A stretch of 64,000 nt of DNA from Liolophura sinensis (GCF_032854445.1 NC_088295.1:90789836-90853835), one strand, 5' to 3'; counted from the stretch's first letter, positions 11,011 to 22,680 are shown. Notes: generated from the letters alone by a model not told the origin. Numbers and translations are program-made.

Positions 11011-12007
11011 ATTTTACTGCCTGGCTCAACCACTTGTAGGCCCTACTAGTTAGCGGTTTGTTGATCTAAATCACTGCAGCAAGTGCTGCCAATAATGTGA
11101 TGGTATATATATACATATGAGAAAGCAATTTTTACCCACGGCACAACACTCATTACATTAGACAATTTTATTTTTACCATAACAGCAGGTTCAGTGAGTT
11201 AGGCGCTCAGATGTTTGTATTTGCATTTGACCTGGGCATCACCCTCGGATCACGTGTGTGAAATTTCAACTGTCATGCCCAGAATATCGGCCGTCTTTCC
11301 CGTATCATTGAAAACTGTTCACTGTTTCTCTGTTAAATCTTACCAGTCTTATTTAATATTCATATATTATTCCTTACTGTTGTTCATTTGGCAACTGGTG
11401 TTACTGTATGGCTGTTTTGGAAATGGTATTGCCATTAATGGCTTTAAACGCCCCTTTATGGTTTACGAGTGCTACACAAATGTTGGATATGTTGCGCATA
11501 TCAGGCTTTCATTGTTTATGGGATCTTGGCTGACAGCGCTTGTGGAGTGGTTATAGCAGTCTTAAATTCGTTGGATACCAAGCACTTGTATCCTCCACCA
11601 AGATGGGCCTGCAAGTTTGTAAGCCATACGCGTGAAAGTTGGTCAGTAACTATCCAAAAGGTCCGTTGTTCGCCAAAGCTTCCTCCACAAATAATACAGG
11701 CAATTCAACATACACCGGTAAGTGATAATTCTTAAGTATGGCGTGAAATGATAAGGAATTAAATGAAAACAAAAGTACTCCATAGAGCGTCTAGAGAACC
11801 CGAGTTTGTCTGGCTGGAAAATCGAGACCATCGACACATTATTCTACCAAAGTCTTTATTGACTTAAATAAAATTGGGTTAAACTATCGATACTAAAGAC
11901 AGGCCATGTAACGAAATGCAACCCTAGGACCTTAGGTGTTCACAGTGTTGCATTTTGTAATAAACATGGAAATTTGTAGAAAATTACAGAGAAAGTTTGA
12001 CATATTT
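11011..12007. other. intergenic, nothing recognised
   Basis: A 113-codon plus-strand frame (11215-11556) is hydrophobic in part but resembles nothing I know. No exon or repeat is supported. Confidence 0.4.
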
Positions 12008-12175
12008 GAGCGGCCGCAATTTCATAAGTGAACAAAACTGAGCGGCTGCAATTTCGTACGTGGACAAAACTGAGCGGCCGCAATTTCATAAGTGGAGAAA
12101 ACGGAGCGGCCGCAATTTCACGAGTGGATGAAACGCAGCAGCCACAATTTCATGAATGGACGAAATTAAGCAGAT
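12008..12175. repeat. 32-bp tandem repeat, ~5 copies, NotI sites
   Basis: Unit starts fall at 12008, 12040, 12072, 12104 and 12136, all 32 bp apart. Three copies carry GCGGCCGC. The later copies decay (CGGCCGC to CAGCCAC), consistent with CpG loss. This is the first array when reading from the left. Confidence 0.85.
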
Positions 12176-12539
12176 CCTGTAAAGCCACCTTCAAGGGCCC
12201 AGATCATGCCAACTTTCCGAAATAAATAAAAAATCTTTCGAAAATGGATTTGAAGACGTGGCAAGAGCCAAGTGTCATAGGGTAGTGTTCCAAAACCTGC
12301 TGCTTTTTATAATATAATGCAATTCAAAAAACTTTTATTTAACAAATGGGTACACCCAGCATTTTTGTATGTGGCAACCAAACAGAAAATAGCCATCTGT
12401 CTCAGGATAATGTCGATTACAGCGGAACAGAACCCTCGACATATTTTGGATGAAACATAACAAATTTTATCATGACAAAGCCTCGTCACTTCCCTCAATC
12501 TGTAAGAACAGGTCACACTCACATTTCAGATGACTTACA
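12176..12539. other. spacer, nothing recognised
   Basis: AT-rich sequence between two arrays. No gene seen. Confidence 0.4.
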
Positions 12540-13785
12540 TTGACAACAAGGCACACACATCATTCAGAAGGATTCCCAGCGGAGCACACCTATGTAGCCA
12601 TTGTCACAAGACAACATACAGAACCATACATCACATGGCTTAATAAGACACAAGATACAACTACCTGTTCACAGGACAACAGTACAGAACCACACCTCAT
12701 CTGGTTTAATAGGATAATAAGGATACAACTATCGTTTACAAGGTTACACAAGACAACAGTACACAACCATATATTATATGTTGGGACACAACAAAGTTTC
12801 ACAGGACAACAGCACTGAAGCACATATCGGATGGTTTAAAAAGATGACAAGACACAACCATCTTTCACAAGGTTTCACAGGACAACTGTACAGAACCATA
12901 CATCATATGGTTTACAGGTCACAGGACACAACCATCTTTCACAAGATTTCACAGGACAACTGTACAGAACCATGTATCATATGGTTTAATAGGTCACAGG
13001 ACACAACCATCTCTCATAAGGTTTCAATGGACAACTGTACAGAACCATAAATCGTTTGGTTTATAGGACACAGGAAACAACCATCTTTCACAAGATTTCA
13101 CGGGACAACTGTACAGAACCATGTATCATATGGTTTATAGGTCACAGGACACAACCATCTTTCATAGAATAACTGTACAAAAACCACAAATCACATGGTT
13201 TAATAGGTCACAGGACACAACCATCTTTCATAGAACAACTGTACAAAAACCACAAATCACATGGTTTAATAGGACAAAGGTCACAACCATCTTTCATGGA
13301 ACAACTGTACAAAAACCACAAATCACATGGTTTAATAGGACACAGGTCACAGCCATCTTTCATAGAACAACTGTACAAAAACCACAAATCACATGGTTTA
13401 ATAGGACAAAGGTCACAACCATCTTTCATGGAACAACTGTACAAAAACCACAAATCACATGGTTTAATAGGACAAAGGTCACAACCATCTTTCATAGAAC
13501 AACTGTACAAAAACCACAAATCACATGGTTTAATAGGACACAGGTCACAGCCATCTTTCATGGAACAACTGTACAAAAACCACAAATCACATGGTTTAAT
13601 AGGACAAAGGTCACAACCATCTTTCATGGAACAACTGTACAAAAACCACAAATCACATGGTTTAATAGGACACAGGTCACAACCATCTTTCATAAAACAG
13701 CTGTACAAAAACCACAAATCACATGGTTTAATAGGACAAAGGTCACAACCATCTTTCACAAAATTTCACAAGACCACTTCTTTCT
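12540..13785. repeat. minisatellite, 74-bp units passing into 66-bp units
   Basis: GACAAC anchors are 74-75 bp apart at 12881, 12955, 13030 and 13104. From about 13170 the unit is 66 bp and much more homogeneous (about nine copies). The 5' part from 12540 is degenerate. Because 66 is a multiple of 3, long frames run on both strands across the homogeneous half. I regard them as incidental. Confidence 0.9.
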
Positions 13786-14761
13786 TTAATTATGATTTAA
13801 CGATCAGTTAACTGAAAGATGATCAAGTCAATGCAGGTGTGAAACCATGATAAAATTTATTAAAATAAATAGAGCTAAAAATATCAGCAACATTTATTGA
13901 ATGTTGACAGACATATACAAAAGGTGCACAAGCACCAACAGCACTGATCCTCAGAATACAAATTAACGTTACACAGCTTTATTCATGTTGATCACATCAT
14001 GCACTCACGAGTCAACTAAAGTAAATATATGTATCTACATCAACCATAACTGACAGTAAGGCACAAATGAACAACACCTGTACTACAGCACTGCCTGCAC
14101 AACTGTATTTCATAGCTATTTGCTAAACAAATGTCTTTACAGAATTAACCTTGTCCTAATATGGCAATATAAGAAAAGAATTGCCAAGGAGTTTCCTTTA
14201 TCACAAATTCAGCATTTTAAGACACTATAAACTCAGCTCATATACACTAGGTGTGCAAGTAAGTCATAATGCCTGTGGAATGAAAGTTTTGCATGTCAAA
14301 TACTTTCTCAAGGGAGCTTTATACTCGATGCATACAACCATGCACAACTGCCTTTTACTGTTTACAGATAATAAAGAATTCATCCCTGATAAGTGATTTA
14401 CACCAATAACATAATTATCTATAATGATTCTTTACATACACTTTATGTAGCTGTCTAAAACTGATATTTTGTGAAGAAAAGTAATGCAATTAATGTTGAC
14501 CAAACTGATAAATTGGAAAAGCTCTATATGGTAACATCAGAGCATCTGCGTTTAAAATTTTAAATGTACTTATCCCTGAAGATAATGGCACTGTACAAAG
14601 CCCTGAAGAAATGTTATATTACAGAGAAAAGTTCTATCAAGTGATGTTCACAGTAATGACTTGATTGTCATCATTAATGACACAAATATTCAGAAAAGGG
14701 AAAGAAATGCTAAGATGACAATACACTCTACCCATGGACATTTACTTCACCATCAGTTTAT
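13786..14761. other. intergenic, nothing recognised
   Basis: AT-rich sequence without recognised exons, RNA genes or repeats. Confidence 0.4.
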
Positions 14762-14822
14762 GGTGGGAGGGAGGGAGGGAGGAAGAGAGAGAGAGAGGGA
14801 GAGACAGACAGACAGACAGACA
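14762..14822 (+). repeat. GGGA / GA / GACA microsatellite with G-quadruplex potential
   Basis: Four GGG runs separated by single A residues (14765-14779) are followed by (GA)n and five GACA units. The four G-runs meet the usual sequence rule for an intramolecular G-quadruplex. Confidence 0.8.
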
Positions 14823-14883
14823 TACCAATGTATAAGATTTGCCAGGGAATCCAGGCTACAGAGTGCAGCCACCATACACAATC

Positions 14884-15245
14884 ACAGGTGATATCATACA
14901 GGTGATATCAGGCAATGTGGTATTGGGAATGTACATGACATAAGACGTGATACAAGTGATATCAGACAATATGTTGGAGGCGATATCAGACAATGTGTTG
15001 GAGGCGATATCAGACAATGTGATACAGGCGATATCAGGCAATGTGATACTGGAAATATAAGACAATGTGAAATAGATGATATCAGACAATGTGTTAATGT
15101 GATATCAGACATTGTCATACAGGTGATATCAGGCAATGTGGTATTGGGGATATCAGATCTTGTGATACAGTGGATATCAAACAATTGTCTGCCAAATGCA
15201 GAATACAGGTGATATCTGATAATGTGATACAGGTGATATCAGAAA
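14884..15245. repeat. imperfect ~24-bp tandem repeat rich in GATATCAG
   Basis: Units of the form GATATCAG(A/G)CAATGTG plus ATACAGGT recur about fifteen times with variable spacing. Both strands stay open in part, which explains the short frames here. Confidence 0.8.
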
Positions 15246-15330
15246 ATAATCAGTGAAATGAAGAAATACCATTTAGAAAGTGTTATTAAATGTTAGGATC
15301 ATACTTATTGCTATTTGGGATTACACTGTC

Positions 15331-15480
15331 TGGCTATATTGGTCTACTGGTCAAGATGATTAACTGATATGTATTACTGGCAATTTAGTGTCCGACTCTA
15401 AGGTCGATGGTTCAAAACCTGTGCTATATCCAGAAAGTGTAATCCGTTATAAAGATAATGCTGTTACCATTATCAGTCAA
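15331..15480 (+). mobile_element. possible tRNA-derived SINE head
   Basis: TGGTCTACTGG (15340-15350) resembles a polymerase III A box and GGTTCAAAACC (15409-15419) resembles a B box, about 60 bp apart. The sequence does not fold as an intact tRNA, so a decayed SINE is more likely than a tRNA gene. Confidence 0.35.
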
Positions 15481-16814
15481 ACATAAGACATTAAATTTCC
15501 CTGAGTGTAATGATAGGCACTTGACTGCCTTGTTACCCTGTGTATCCAGTTGTGCATTGTATTCACGAAATCATAGGTCTGACCATGACATACAAAATCT
15601 AGCTTGATTAGATACATTCAAATCAAAATAATTATCGATAAAACACTAAAACAAACTAATCATTTCTGATCAATGATAAGCTATCTGCGATGTCAAGTTA
15701 AATACAATGACACTGACACTGAGAAGAAGCATCTAACTTAGTTCAAAAAAGAAATGATGGACATGTATGTATTAATGTTACACCAGTACTTGAAGTTCTC
15801 TACACGTCAGACATTTGGGAAAATTCCAAGTGAGATCAGGTGGAAAACTGTACAGATAAACAATTGTTAGTTGAGAAATTCAACAAGTCAGTATACCATC
15901 AATGTCAATTTGTTTCACAAGAAATAAATAAAAATGGCATTTGGTCGTGGTCAGAAAGTTAGTGTACTGGCTTTTAGTCTCTACATCACATAAGATGGGT
16001 TCTGTATCATTGTCACAGGGGGAAGTTTCTACATTTCCCTCTTTTTATTAAGAAGAATGCAGTATTAAGCGCTTTATAATGGTACTCTTTCATGTGGTCA
16101 TGCATGAAGGCCACTTGTCAGTGAAGTGGCCCACCCAGGAGGTTAGGTGGGAATGTACACCTACACTGAGCACACCTCAATGTTTAATTTTGCTGTTGTG
16201 AACACCAGGTTCATGTTTTTATTAGTCAATAAACCCCTTGTCAGATATGCTATGTCAAAAACGAATTGACGTCACTCTACACTTGACATCAACCTGAGCT
16301 TAAAATCTCCCAAAAAATACAATGCACCTGACCCACTTCAATTAACACTGGTGTAATTTTGGTACTTTCACACAAACTTGGATGGTTTTCATTCTGAGAA
16401 CTTTCAAATACTGACGTCTTTTCAGATTTGAACTTGAAGGGCTTTGCTGTCACTTCTTCCGGTAAGAAGAAAATAATGGTACATATATATGACCAGGCCT
16501 ACAAAAGCTTCTATCTTATCCATTTCATGGTAAACTTCGGCAATCTAAACTGACTGTGTAGGTCAACTGAGCAACGTATAAACACATACATACACGAACA
16601 TTGATATACACTAACTTCAAATGTGATACTGAAACAACTCAAATAGAGATGACTTTGAAACCTCCATCTCTCGAAAGTGTAATCACAATAAGCTCTACAG
16701 CTACCTCCGTGCATCAATCCCCCTGCTGGACACCACTCATCTTGGTGTCTAGAATAACACATTTCCAGAATGCTCAATAAATGAATGCTTATGGTCTGAC
16801 GCTTTGCCAGTAAT
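15481..16814. other. intergenic, nothing firm
   Basis: No gene supported. GGTCGTGGTCAGAAAG with GGGTTCTGTATC (about 15952-16010) may be another decayed tRNA-like repeat, but it is too weak to call. Confidence 0.35.
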
Positions 16815-17228
16815 GCAGCCATACATTGGTGAGCCAGTGCTCTGTACATGCAGCCATATGTTGGTGAGCCAGTGCTCTGTACATGCAGCCATATGTTAGT
16901 GAGCCAGTGCTCTGTTCATGCAGCCATATGTTAGTGAGCCAGTGCTCTGTTCATGCAGCCATACGTTGGTGAGCCAGTGCTCTGTACATGCAGCCATATG
17001 TTAGTGAGCCAGTGCTCTGTACATGCAGCCATATGTTAGTGAGCCAGTGCTCTGTACATGCAGCCATATGTTGGTGAGCCAGTGCTCTGTACATGCAGCC
17101 ATATGTTAGTGAGCCAGTGCTCTGTTCATGCAGCCATATGTTAGTGAGCCAGTGCTCTGTTCATGCAGCCATACGTTGGTGAGCCAGTGCTCTGTACATG
17201 CAGCCATATGTTGGTGAGCCAGTACATG
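16815..17228. repeat. 35-bp minisatellite, ~12 copies
   Basis: The unit GCAGCCATATGTTGGTGAGC plus CAGTGCTCTGTACAT repeats every 35 bp with G/A (TTGG/TTAG) and A/T (GTAC/GTTC) variants. Near its end it grades into TACATGTGTATACATG. Confidence 0.9.
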
Positions 17229-17692
17229 TGTATACATGGACATGATATGGTACATGACAAAGCAATGTCTTGACAGCTGAATCAACACAGTACTGTGCCA
17301 ATCTTCTGCTCATCTGGTTCAGCTTCTCTCATTGTATAGTTATAAACACAGGCATCACTTTTACCAAAGATGGTTCCATAATACATAAAAACACTCAAAC
17401 TTAATGCAATTCAGAGGTTGTTTTTTGGATGTGAAAAGCTTTTCAAGGGATGCATCTGTGTTCAAACTCCAGGACTTGAGATAGTGGACTCTTACTTAAC
17501 AACATTTAAGATGCAATACTGTCCCATTATATTCAAAAAATTTTGGATGGGGGCGGGGTTGGAGGAATTGTTGGGGATAGTAAGGGAAAGGATGGTGGTG
17601 GTAGATGGGATGATTGAAGGGGGTTAGGTATGGGGACACTGAAGGCAACACTGTGGCTCAAATGCCAGTGAAGGATGATCAAGGCTGAAGGC
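17229..17692. other. spacer, nothing recognised
   Basis: Contains a G-rich stretch at about 17545-17630. No gene or polyadenylation signal for the receptor gene is clear. Confidence 0.35.
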
Positions 17693-18790
17693 ACTAGGAC
17701 TGTGCCAGGATGTGGAATGCTGAAGACATGGAGACACTGAAGGATGAGGGATGCTGAAGGCATGGGGACATTGAAACATGCTGAATGCTGATGGTATAGG
17801 GACACTGAAGGATGATGCATGCTGAAGGCATGGGGACATTGAAACATGCAGAATGCTGATGGCATGGGGACATTGAAACATGCTGAATGCTGATGGTATA
17901 GGTACACTGAAGGATGATGCATGCTGAAGGCATGGAGACACTGAAGGATGAGGGATGCTGATGGCATGGGGACATTGAAACATGCAGAATGCTGATGGCA
18001 TGGGGACATTGAAACATGCTGAATGCTGATGGTATAGGTACACTGAAGGATGATGCATGCTGAAGGCATGGAGACACTGAAGGATGAGGGATGCTGATGG
18101 CATGGGGACATTGAAACATGCCGAATGCTGAAGGCATGGAGACACTGAAGCATGCTGAATGCTGATGGCATGGGGACACTGAAACATGCTGAATGCTGAT
18201 GGTATAGGGACACTGAAGGATGATGCATGCTGAAGGCATGGAGACACTGAAGCATGCTGAATGCTGATGGCATGGGGACATTGAAACATGCAGAATGCTG
18301 ATGGTATAGGGACACTGAAAAATGATGCATGCTGATGGCACGGAGACACTGAAGGATGAGGGATGCTGATGGCATGGGGCATACAGGAGCATACAGAATG
18401 TTGATGAGATAGGGGCACTGCAGGATGAGGAAAGCTGATGGCATGAGGACACTGAAGGATGAGGGATGCTGAAGGCATGGGGGCACTGAAGATGTGGAAT
18501 GTTGATGGCATAGGGAAACCCAAAGAGGAGTAATGCAGATGGCAAGGGGATAATGAAGCTTGCGGAATGCTGATGGCATGAGAACACCGGAGGATGAGAA
18601 ATTCTAATTGGATGAGGATACTGGAGGATGAGGAATGCTGATTAGATGAGGACAATGGAGGATGAGAAATGCTAACTGCATGGGGACAATGAAGGATGAG
18701 GTGCGCCGATGGCACAGGGACACTGAAGCATGCAAAATAGCATGGGGATACTTGAGGATGAGGATGATACTTGAGGATGAGGAAGCCTTA
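17693..18790. repeat. 34-bp minisatellite, ~32 copies, in the probable receptor 3' UTR
   Basis: The unit GGCATGGGGACATTGAAACA plus TGCTGAATGCTGAT is 34 bp, with GGCATGGAGACACTGAAGGA variants. The minus-strand unit has no stop codon in any frame, so all three minus frames stay open for 297-363 codons. That is a property of the repeat, not of coding. The array begins about 45 bp beyond the receptor stop codon on the transcript side. Confidence 0.9.
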
Positions 18791-18834
18791 AACAATGAAA
18801 CACTGTATGAGGTCATTCCTGCAGCCTAAAGGTA

Positions 18835-19844
18835 CTAATCATGACCTAAACCAAACACCTCTGTCAGAAGTGGCTCAACCTCCACTAAATTCATTTTGGC
18901 CAGCATTTTGGAATGGATTTCATTAATGTTCCTTATATCTGTCAGTTTCAAAACTAAATGAGGGAATAACGTGTGGTCCTCTGGAAATCGCACCTTTATG
19001 TAAGATTCAAGTAAGTCTGCATACATCTCTTGAGTCTTTTGAACACTTTCCCGCTGCAGCAGTCCAGGACGGTCGCTAGCAAAGAGTGCTAACGCTGTAA
19101 TCAGCTTGAGAATGCTCACATCTCCTTGGCATAGTGTCAGCAAAGAGGATACAAACTTTTTGTACTCTTTCAGCATGTTTTTCGTGTCTTCTCCAAACTC
19201 ATTCAACGATCCACTATCCAGAAAGCGAGTAGCTGCTGCCCCTGAGGTGGTGGGTGATTGACTAGTGCTATTGTCCAGAGCACTGGTTGAGGGGTTGGTC
19301 GTCACATTCCAGTTATTATTTCGGGTGTCAAAGTACATGGCTGATCTGATCATCATGATCTCCGTGACAGCCCCTTTCAGCAAGGCGATCTGGTCATCTT
19401 TAGACAAACAAGTGAATGCTGTGATACCCTTGGCTAATTTCACCATTCTCAACACGGAGCCTTCAGCAAGATTGAAGAACTGAGTCGCCGAAGATGGGTT
19501 AGGTTTCTGTGCAGTTTTCACTGGGATTTGCAGAGCCAGCTCATGGGCTCTCTCCAGCTCTTCCATCAGAGTTTGGTGTTTGGGTTCTAGTTTAGCCATG
19601 GCCTCCTGAGAAACTCTTACGATATCAGAATTGGTTTGGGTCATCAATCTAACAATGGCTACCTTGGCTGGTGGTTCTGTGGAGGAGCTTGAGGGGCTGG
19701 ACTCCCCACTAAGGCCAGGGTCAGTGGGCTGCCCAGTGGACTGACCCTCATCCTCCTCTAAGGCACTATCATCCACAAACTCACCATTCCGCCGCCTCCG
19801 ATTCTGGATGATTTTTTGTTTGCGTGTTCTCTTCTGCTCAGCAT
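18835..19844 (-). CDS. NR1J-like: nuclear receptor (HR96/NR1J-like) exon 3: hinge and ligand-binding domain
   Basis: This last exon starts after a TTTGCCTAG acceptor at 19845. With the A left by exon 2 it completes Asn94, then codes residues 95-429 and ends in TAG. A basic hinge (about 98-112, KRTRKQK and RRRR) follows the DNA-binding domain. The ligand-binding signature FTCLSKDDQIALLK lies at about 237-250 and the AF-2 helix PLLTEVF at 418-424, so co-activator binding should be retained. A Ser/Thr/Asn-rich insert (about 277-300) follows helix 5 and is longer than I expect in HR96. In HR96/NR1J receptors this domain binds hydrophobic ligands and controls xenobiotic and lipid genes; the ligand here is unknown. 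Several lines within the fold recall arthropod HR96. A mollusc-expanded NR1J-related group is the alternative. Confidence 0.9.
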
Positions 19845-20703
19845 CTAGGCAAATTATAAAGGGGCTAACTTGAATACACTTCCAGATTAATTAATAAAAC
19901 ATTTATTGATAAAATAATTATTTGTGTATTTGATAGCTGGTTAATGCCAATCTCAAAAATTATTTATGACACAAAAACTCAGTCTGAGCAATCCGAGTAA
20001 CAGCTTCATACATGTATGTCAACTCAGCAACGGAGGAAAAATGGGCAATAAAAATACTGAAAACTGTCAAAACGACACAAAATGTCTGTAAGTCATCATC
20101 TGTCGGTACATGTATCTTGCCAAGGTGATGTCACATACCATGTTTCAATTCAATACTAAAAACAATTTGTTTAGGAAATATGTCATAGTCCAATGCAGAC
20201 AATAAAGCAGCCATTTTTTATTTTGTACAAATTTACTGAAACAGTCAAAAATTTGAAGCTGATCTACATTAGTCATCATGATGAAGCAATGTACCACATT
20301 AAACTTCAATCAATGTGATGAACCATTTTCAAAAGTCATAAAAAACGTCTACAAAGCCATCAGGTGCTCACTATCTTTCTTTCTCAACTTACAATTACAT
20401 GTAAGTTCTTTTTAACGTTATTATTCAGGTTTGTGACTCTGGAACTGATCGATAGACAAGGTGTAAACCCTTAGTTCTGTCTGATACCAGTAGGGAATTA
20501 AAAGTTTTTACCTGAAGGCAAAACTGGATTTTGACATGAACAGGTATTCGAAGAAAAGTTCTGTTAAGGAGTGCAAGTTATTCATTTCCATGTGAACAAA
20601 AAACAATAACAAACAAAATGCAATTAAAAACAATAACAAAATGCAATGAAAAACAATAACAAAAAAATACAATGAAAAACAATAATCCTCCTTAAAACCA
20701 TAC
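19845..20703 (-). other. receptor intron 2 (859 bp)
   Basis: Minus-strand donor A|GTATGG at 20703 and acceptor TTTGCCTAG at 19845, phase 1. It contains copy 1 of a 74-bp direct repeat (20355-20428) and AACAATAAC-type simple sequence at about 20595-20685. Confidence 0.75.
20355..20428 (+). repeat. 74-bp direct repeat, copy 1
   Basis: Begins AGCCATCAGGTGCTCACTAT and ends TTATTCAG. It matches 21291-21364 with about five substitutions. The two copies flank receptor exon 2. Confidence 0.8.
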
Positions 20704-20821
20704 TTAAAATCATGTCCTTGCGCATTCCAACAGCAAAACATTTTTGTTGACGACAGCGCTTGCAGAATGACCTTGATTCTACAGTGACTTCACAGTGACC
20801 TTGACATCTGCCTCTAATCGT
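20704..20821 (-). CDS. NR1J-like: nuclear receptor exon 2: second zinc finger
   Basis: A 118-bp exon between acceptor GAATTTCAG and donor A|GTATGG. It codes residues 55-93 plus the first base of codon 94. The four zinc ligands are C60, C64, C74 and C77 (RCQGHCEVT then FCKRC), followed by the conserved RQQKCFAVGM helix. The frame enters at phase 0, exactly as exon 1 leaves it, and exits in the phase exon 3 needs. The first two cysteines are three residues apart; HR96, the vitamin D receptor and most nuclear receptors have five. This D-box loop normally helps receptor dimerisation. The exon is too short to stand out as an open frame and was found by translating between the other two exons. Confidence 0.85.
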
Positions 20822-20955
20822 CTGAAATTCACAGAAATACTTATATTATACATGTGTGCAATGAGAAAATTTGTGTAAAACATTGAATTAAAAACATATT
20901 AAAATAAAAACAAAATTTAATCAACAACTGCACATAGCAAACTAATTATTTTTTT

Positions 20956-21066
20956 TATTGGTGTTTTCTGATGTACTCAAGAATAATTCACTTATACAAT
21001 GGGAAGCAGCACTATGGTGTGAGGCAACAGTGCAGAGCCTGTAGGAAACCCATTACCACTCGAAGG
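20956..21066 (-). mobile_element. interspersed repeat fragment (copy 2, minus orientation)
   Basis: The reverse complement carries GGTAATGGGTTTCC, CAGGCTCTGCAC, TATAAGTGAATTATTCTTG and ACACCAAT in the same order as the copy at 2545-2672. It lies in receptor intron 1, about 135 bp upstream of exon 2 in transcript terms. Confidence 0.6.
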
Positions 21067-21290
21067 CTGGTAGCAGACTTAAAATTCCCATGTGTCATTG
21101 TAGAAGAAGACAGTTTGAGCTGGACACGTGCTGTACCAGCATGTTAAACACTTAGCCACAGATGCACCTAGCAAATTATATGCTAAACATACATGCCAGG
21201 CCAAAATGACTATGTTGTTGTCAACTATTCCATGTTGTTCTACTGAACCATGCTTATACATTGACAGGCTGTCCATTCAGCCATCAATAT

Positions 21291-21364
21291 AGCCATCAGG
21301 TGCCCACTATCTTTCTTTCTCACCTTACAATTACATGTAAGTTCCTTTTAACCTTATTATTCAG
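21291..21364 (+). repeat. 74-bp direct repeat, copy 2
   Basis: Begins AGCCATCAGGTGCCCACTAT. It pairs with 20355-20428, 936 bp away and in the same orientation. Confidence 0.8.
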
Positions 21365-22340
21365 TGTAAATTTATCATTTTGGATCAACATCTTCCTCAC
21401 TGAACACGACAATGACAGATAAGGAACTAAGAGAACTCCAACTGAGTCCTAGCCAGCTCACTTTAGGAGGTTGACATGACCTCCAAATTAGCATAATTAT
21501 TACTCTGCAGCTGTTGATCTACATAAACGATAAACACAGTTTACTTTAAACCCTTCTCACTGTTAAATATTTGGTTCAAGACAAACACTGTCTGCACACA
21601 GCATGCTGTCAGGCTGGTGCAAATAGCTCTATCTCAGGAAGTGAATCAATGGCCTGCCCTCACCCTCTGTTTGGTGTAAAGACACATAGTCAGAGACTGG
21701 GCCAATGGTGGATCAATAAGTTCTTAAACCAATACATCTATCCAACTACTCTGGTATTGCTTTACTACATGTGCATGGGTAATGTGTATGTACTAAGGCT
21801 TTGTAAACTTCCAAGTGGCACTTGGATTCTGAAACTTGATAAATACGCCATCCTAGATACCTGTATACATAGGCACAAAAGCTGAATGTCCACACCATTG
21901 TTTGAAACAGCCAGTTTTCTAAGGTCATATACCATTTGTTCCATTTGTTCCGCAGCGTGCTATCTTGAAAGCCTAAATACGGCTAAAATTCTGTCAACTC
22001 CCAATAGGAAGGTACCATTTACTTAATATCAGAAGTAACATCTCCTTACAGCTAATTTCATGACCCTGTTTGACTTGGAACAGCTAAACCTTTGAATCAA
22101 TAAGCCGTTTAGTTATCAAATGTTACAGTAGCTGACTCTTATTCACATAAGAGACATGCAACGGCAAACCTGAAAAAAGAGCAGACAGGTAGATTTGCAT
22201 GTAGTGGATACATCACATTATTGTGTTTTACAAGATTTTTTCACTATGAGAGTGGTCAGATTTATTGGTGAATATTAATAATAATAATAATAATTTACTT
22301 TCTGAGGAGATCAAATATTTACAAAATCAATATTCGTTGA
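21365..22340. other. intronic spacer
   Basis: No exon recognised. An (AAT)n microsatellite lies at about 22272-22293. Confidence 0.4.
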
Positions 22341-22680
22341 GTCCCTCCATCCACACATTCACACCTACAGTCCCTCATGCATACACACATTCACACCTAT
22401 AGTCCCTTATGCATACACATTCACACCTGTAGTCCCTCATGCATACACGCATTCACACCCATAGTCCCTCATGCATACACACATTCACACCTATAGTCCC
22501 TCATGCATACACACATTCACACCTGTAGTCCCTCATGCATACACACATTCACCCTATAGTCCCTTATGCATACACATTCACACCTGTAGTCCCTCATGCA
22601 TACACGCATTCACACCCATAGTCCCTCATGCATACACACATTCACACCTATAGTCCCTCATGCATACACACATTCACACA
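22341..22680. repeat. ~32-bp minisatellite, ~10 copies
   Basis: The unit GTCCCTCATGCATACACACA plus TTCACACCTATA repeats at 29-32 bp spacing. CA-rich indels account for the length variation. Confidence 0.85.

Noticed and set aside
13121..13811. 222-codon plus and 183-codon minus frames
   Set aside because: The 66-bp array; frames overlap on both strands with no family resemblance.
15331..15480. A functional tRNA gene
   Set aside because: Only the A- and B-box-like words are present. No acceptor stem or anticodon arm can be formed.
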